DNA of 37,630 nt, from positions 1 through 37,630 of the forward strand of contig JAGVUB010000154.1 in assembly GCA_019136515.1 (NCBI GenBank), read 5' to 3'. Numbering within the stretch: position 1 is the first letter of the stretch; every line of letters starts with the position of its first letter. The translations under genes and the position numbers were made by a program. The notes under the pieces were generated by a model that saw only the letters and a list, made by a program, of their open reading frames with translations, made no database searches and was not told where the DNA came from. The stretch comes from Verrucomicrobiota bacterium. GTDB taxonomy: Bacteria; Verrucomicrobiota; Verrucomicrobiia; Opitutales; Opitutaceae. This document shows, piece by piece, positions 35,101-37,630 of the stretch.

Positions 35101-36050
35101 GCCGGCGCGAGGCCATGCGCTGCGAGCCGCTCGACGCCGTGCAGGTGGTGCAGGATGTGGCCAAGCTGCTACGCCGCGTGATCGGCGAGGACATCCAGCT
35201 CCAGATCCAGCCGCTGGTGACAACGGCCCCGCTGTACGCCGACGTCTCGATGTTGCAGCAGGTGATCCTGAACATGGCCGTCAACGCCCGCGATGCGATG
35301 CCCCGCGGCGGCACGCTCACCATCCAGATCTCCGAGGTGGCGCCGGCGGAGCACCCCGGCCGCTGGGTCCGGATCGGCGTGCGCGACACCGGCGGCGGCA
35401 TCGCGCCGGAGGTGCTGCCGCGCATTTTCGAGCCGTTCTACACGACCAAACCGAGCGGGCGCGGCACCGGCCTGGGCTTGGCGACCTCGGCCAGCATCGT
35501 GCTGCAGCACGGCGGCCGCATCGAGGTGCGGAGCGAGCCCGGGCGGGGCACGGAGTTCCAGATCGATCTCCCGCGGTACGAGTTGGAGGCCGGCGGCGCC
35601 GGTCAGTCCTCGCCCACGGTCGCCGCCGCCCCGGCACGGGGCGAAGGTGCGGCCGGGACCATCCTGCTGGTGGAGGACGATCCCAACGTGCGCGCCGCGA
35701 CGACCAAGATGCTCCGGCGTCTGGGCTACAGTGTGCTCGAGGCGGAGGACGCCCAGGCGGGCGCGGCCGAGTGGCAGCGGCACCGCGACCGCATCGATCT
35801 GCTCGTCTCCGACATCGTGATGCCCGGCGGGCAGTCGGGCCGCGATCTGGCCGAGGCGCTGCGCCGGCAGTGTCCGGACCTGCCCGTGTTGTTGATCAGT
35901 CCGGACCTGCCCGTGTTGTTGATCAGCGGCTACGATCCGGAGGTGCTCAACCGCAAGGCCGGGGCGACGGCGTTTCCGCTGCTGCACAAGCCCTTCACCT
36001 CCGAGCAGCTCGCGCAGGTGCTGCGGGAACTGGGCAAGCGGGGACGGTAG
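32121..36050 (+). CDS. hybrid two-component sensor histidine kinase with periplasmic double beta-propeller
   Basis: A 1309-residue sensor. After a signal-like hydrophobic segment (about 17-35), 14 Reg_prop-type repeats run to about residue 715 (WFGSGRNGLNRFDG to WFGTLGGLCSFYP), enough for two seven-bladed propellers. A Y_Y_Y domain follows (about 717-840, YKYRLVGFDAEWRRT, YTNLPPGRYRFEVRA), then one TM helix (about 844-862). The cytoplasmic part has a coiled linker, a HisKA dimer helix with His943 in GGVAHDFNN, and an ATPase domain (MNARDAMPRG, DTGGGIAP, GTGLGLATS). A C-terminal receiver has Asp1231 in LLVSDIVMPGG. There is no output domain, so phosphate must pass to another protein. The receiver contains a 27-bp duplication (see repeat). 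The start is TTG with a good GGAGG site. The layout resembles the hybrid two-component systems of Bacteroidota polysaccharide loci. Confidence 0.92.
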   Translation: MLPVTKHLFARARRHWRPVLGLLLCLCLGVLGVAKEATPPTDDVFIARFSHVSLDHGLSQGEIRSIAQDRRGFLWFGSGRNGLNRFDGYEVRVYAQESGDPQSLGHNFIRATYVDRDGSLWVGTLGGGLYRYRQDSDAFERFQHKEGEAHSLPHDSLNGITQDAEGRLWLATRGGIARFRPERGDFEVHVPEAKDYLAPNLRNLRCVLPDRRGGLIWFGSSDGLVAYDPRSDACQVYTIPASVSRGATRNAITAIQQTSDNRLWVGSEDGLYTLDTEGAAIPPGVHPVVQAEFRRFGDRDGSPAAHRDSAVNCLLLVDDRILWIGTNHGLARLDRRTGGVQRMFHESGDPQSLSDDYVHVLFLDAQRTLWVGTQYGGVNRLLSADKPFNQYVHKPGDSNSLSHDFVTSLARAPQGRLWVGTTGGLNCIEGERVTRFLHREGDPASLSADYVTGVVVDATGDLWASTLVGGLNRWDGKRFRNYLRPDAETRPVDGPQAFTGHNIDSLYLDPRGRLWIGARSYGLDWFDGHRFHHLGQVTPEGGRRPVDNALLGYTDAAGGIWYGSPQRGLIRFDPERGSFESFVYDAGGPSSSLNTYYHDLHGDARGRLWIATITGLYCFDTAEKRFLRRYGVEDGLPTDAVTSLVEDREGNLWLGTAHGLVQFSLEQARVLRVYTRSNGLPSNQFSVGAALCDPDGRLWFGTLGGLCSFYPRQLVIDATPPPVVLTELEIGDRVYRAHQPGSPLAGPLHTAGELVLPRSASVVSLKFAALDYRAPESNTYKYRLVGFDAEWRRTTAARRLATYTNLPPGRYRFEVRAANSDGVENATGCNLPIVILPAWHETMAFRIGWIVGLGLLVLGGFSWRIRMIRRRNAALQQLVDQRTKELRAAKDELEERVQQRTAELAKTNAQLLAEMQERQKAESRLLQAQKMEAFGQLAGGVAHDFNNILTVILGQAQCAALPDTTSAEVAEALVEINDAALRARNLTRQLLVLSRREAMRCEPLDAVQVVQDVAKLLRRVIGEDIQLQIQPLVTTAPLYADVSMLQQVILNMAVNARDAMPRGGTLTIQISEVAPAEHPGRWVRIGVRDTGGGIAPEVLPRIFEPFYTTKPSGRGTGLGLATSASIVLQHGGRIEVRSEPGRGTEFQIDLPRYELEAGGAGQSSPTVAAAPARGEGAAGTILLVEDDPNVRAATTKMLRRLGYSVLEAEDAQAGAAEWQRHRDRIDLLVSDIVMPGGQSGRDLAEALRRQCPDLPVLLISPDLPVLLISGYDPEVLNRKAGATAFPLLHKPFTSEQLAQVLRELGKRGR
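35873..35926 (+). repeat. 27-bp perfect in-frame tandem duplication in the receiver domain
   Basis: Copies at 35873-35899 and 35900-35926 are identical and begin TCCGGACCTGCCCGTG. They repeat nine codons, so the protein reads CPDLPVLLIS then PDLPVLLIS before GYDPE. The duplicated part is the fourth beta-strand region of the response-regulator fold. Confidence 0.95.
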
Positions 36051-36234
36051 GAGCGGCGGGCGGCGCCCGGCCAAAGCCCGGGAGCGAAATTGGTGAGCGC
36101 CGCAACAGTGGAACGCCTCCCGGCGTTCCGCGGCGCTCACCACACGGGCGCCGATCAAGCCAGACTCCGCTGCAGCCTCGACCTTGGGCTTTGCCATTTT
36201 ATTGGTAGGCGAGAGCCATCGACAAACCGCACCA

Positions 36235-36810
36235 ATGGACACTCCGAAACTGTTGCATTCGACGCGCTGGGTCAGCCTCTACGAACGTGCCGGCTGGGTC
36301 TACGCCAGTCGCCGCCGCCCGGGCGAGCCGGCCCGGCTCGACGCCGTCACGATCATCGCGCTGCACGGCGACGATGCCGCGCCTGCCGCGCCGCGCCGGC
36401 TGGTTGTGCTCGAGGAGTTCCGGGTGCCGATCGACGGCTGGGAGTTCGGCCTGCCCGCCGGGCTGATCGACGCCGGCGAGGCGATCGCGGACTGCGCGGC
36501 GCGCGAGCTGTACGAGGAGACTGGACTCGCGGTCGAGGCGGTGGTGGAGACCTCGGGCACGACGTTTTCCTCGCCGGGGATGATCGACGAGAGCCAGGCG
36601 TTCGTGGTCGTGAAGTGCCGCGGTACGCCGAGCCAACAACCTGGGATCGAGGGTGAGCAGATCAAGGTGCACCTGCTCACGCAGTCCGGCTGCCGGGAGC
36701 TGCTGGCCCGGAACCGCCGCGGCGCGGCGGCGATCTCGTCGCGCGTCTGGCCCTTGATCGTGGCTGTCGCGTACGCAGGGAGCTTCGCCGGGATGCGGAT
36801 CGCGGAGTGA
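36235..36810 (+). CDS. Nudix hydrolase, ADP-sugar-pyrophosphatase-like
   Basis: A 191-residue cytoplasmic enzyme with a complete Nudix box GLIDAGEAIADCAARELYEETGL at residues 76-98 (Gly76, Glu82, Arg90, Glu91, Glu94, Glu95, Gly97). This chelates metal for hydrolysis of a nucleoside diphosphate linked to another group. The preceding LVVLEEFRVPIDGWEFGLPAG resembles ADP-ribose and ADP-sugar pyrophosphatases, where VLVEQYRPP..VLELPAG precedes the box. The substrate is inferred only at that level. It is a single gene on the plus strand, 184 bases past the kinase. The ATG at 36235 starts the fold; an upstream TTG extension is poorer. Confidence 0.88.
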   Translation: MDTPKLLHSTRWVSLYERAGWVYASRRRPGEPARLDAVTIIALHGDDAAPAAPRRLVVLEEFRVPIDGWEFGLPAGLIDAGEAIADCAARELYEETGLAVEAVVETSGTTFSSPGMIDESQAFVVVKCRGTPSQQPGIEGEQIKVHLLTQSGCRELLARNRRGAAAISSRVWPLIVAVAYAGSFAGMRIAE

Positions 36811-36971
36811 GGGGAAAAAGGATGGATAGAAGCGAGTAGCGAGGATCGCAGAGGCGGAAGCGGGAATGCGGAGAACCTGGAACTCATGAACTCAGGAACG
36901 GAAGACCGGGAGCGCTCCGTCTGCGCACAACGCCCTTGCCCGCATCGGCCCCGCCGTTACGCTGCCCGGCC

Positions 36972-37016
36972 GTGAGCCCCGCGACATCGAATTCTGCGCC
37001 GAAGGCGAATGCTTAA
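36972..37016 (+). pseudogene. possible gene start interrupted by the IS630 element
   Basis: A GTG at 36972 opens a 14-codon frame (VSPATSNSAPKANA) that stops at TAA (37014-37016), where the lower-GC IS630 end sequence begins. It could be the cut-off 5' end of a chromosomal gene. Only the abrupt change of composition and the TA-type junction suggest it. Confidence 0.3.
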
Positions 37017-37029
37017 TACCAAGTAGCAT

Positions 37030-37630
37030 TCAAAGGTATAATAATCCCGTGGAAATCCACGGGAAGCAGGTGAGTTTGCGCAGGCGTGCCGGATCGTAGA
37101 GGAGGAGCAGCAGCTCGGTTTCGAGACGAACTTCGACACCGGCAAGGTCGGCGAAGAACTGGTTGGCGAAGCCCTTTTCGCGAGTTTCGTCCCAGACATG
37201 CTCGGTGGGATTGCACTCCGGGGTGTAGGCCGGCAGCAGTTCCAGCCGGAGCCGTTCGGGTACGGGGAGTTGCTTGGACTTGTGCCAGCCCGCCCCGTCC
37301 GCCATGGCGGGGGTGTTGCACTTGGGCTCGATCATCGCCGTGCCTTCACCCTCCACCGGCGCGATGGCGGCGAAGGCATACAGGGACTCGCGCACGACTT
37401 GCCGCCAGACCTTGGGCCGGACCGGCTCGGGGGCCCAGCAGGAACGCAACACGCTGATGCGGCCGAAACGGCCCTCGTCCATGAACAGGATCTTCAGCCG
37501 CGCCCCATGCTGCGCACGTTCCTGCGCGACGATCTGGGCGAACTTTTTTTAAACGCCTCCTCGGCGCCCGGATCCTTCTTGGGATGGCTGGGCCGGGGCA
37601 CGACCTTGCGCCAGCCTGCCCTGGCCAACA
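37030..37630 (-). CDS. IS630-family transposase, partial, frameshifted by an A7 run
   Basis: This is the C-terminal part of a DDE_3 transposase. The downstream frame (37030-37548) has MDEGRFGRISV, with the first catalytic Asp, and then MADGAGWHKSKQLPVPERLRLELLPAYTPECNPTEHVWDE, which holds the second Asp and the final Glu of the DDE triad. The preceding part (37549-37630) reads LARAGWRKVVPRPSHPKKDP...EEAFKK in another frame. The two join at an A7 tract on the minus strand by a -1 shift, as known for many IS elements. Without the shift the upstream product ends early. The 5' end of the gene is beyond the window, so whether the element is active cannot be judged here. Confidence 0.78.
37544..37550 (-). 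promoter_or_regulatory. A7 slippery tract in the transposase gene
   Basis: TTT AAA AAA AGT in the upstream frame; slipping back by one base gives AAG TTC and continues the transposase. The downstream frame has a TAA just before the junction, so it cannot be read through in one frame. Confidence 0.55.

Larger units (their letters stand above)
37016..37630 (-). mobile_element. IS630-family insertion sequence, partial, runs off the window
   Basis: The element's 3' transposase end lies on the minus strand, and the left boundary is near the TA at 37014-37017, since IS630 elements insert at TA. The sequence TACCAAGTAGCATTCAAAGGTA near the boundary begins TACC and ends GGTA, but I cannot confirm terminal inverted repeats without the other end. 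Confidence 0.6.

Overview
The window is high-GC DNA, and the reading frames fit a Verrucomicrobiota bacterium close to Opitutaceae. This assignment is an inference. It rests on the TonB-dependent receptor, whose mature N-terminus carries a VVLSPFEVSE stretch common in that group, and on a beta-helix protein with a DPDNDGLANLLEYATG-type C-terminal module. It also rests on decamer repeats beginning AACC between genes and on a carbohydrate-centred gene content. There are no rRNA, tRNA or CRISPR features that I can see.

Region 1 (1-2.2 kb) is accessory DNA. It is a fragment of an integron cassette array: three attC-like sites, two complete single-gene cassettes (a hypothetical protein and an Imm22-like immunity protein), and a third cassette whose gene is cut after about 21 codons by an element carrying a REP-associated (RAYT/Y1) transposase flanked by 27-nt perfect inverted repeats. 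No integron integrase is in the window.

Region 2 (2.2-19.2 kb) is chromosomal. It holds an OPT-family transporter, a secreted sialate O-acetylesterase-type esterase, a papain-like peptidase followed by a membrane protein with an FGE/SUMF1-like domain, and a beta-helix secreted protein whose N-terminus looks frameshifted. It continues with a patatin-like lipoprotein, the ABC-F protein EttA, a GH130 phosphorylase, a small hypothetical gene, RimO, and a 34-residue very basic protein with its own terminator.

Region 3 (19.4-36.8 kb) looks like a glycan-utilisation locus. A DUF5107/TPR protein and a GH2 glycosidase run on the minus strand. On the plus strand, diverging from them, are a TonB-dependent receptor, an AraC-family regulator, a GH112 galactosyl phosphorylase and a 1309-residue hybrid histidine kinase with two beta-propellers' worth of sensor repeats. 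The receptor would import oligosaccharide, GH2 would trim it, GH112 would phosphorolyse a galactosyl disaccharide, and the kinase and AraC protein would regulate. The substrate is not decided by sequence alone. A Nudix hydrolase follows.

Region 4 (36.97-37.63 kb) is the end of an IS630-family element that runs off the right edge. Its transposase is split by an A7 slippery run, and it appears to interrupt a short gene remnant.

The most unusual direct observations are: attC core pairs that match cassette by cassette; a REP inverted pair embedded in frame inside the GH2 gene; a decamer repeat that supplies the GH2 stop codon; and a perfect 27-bp in-frame tandem duplication in the receiver domain of the hybrid kinase.
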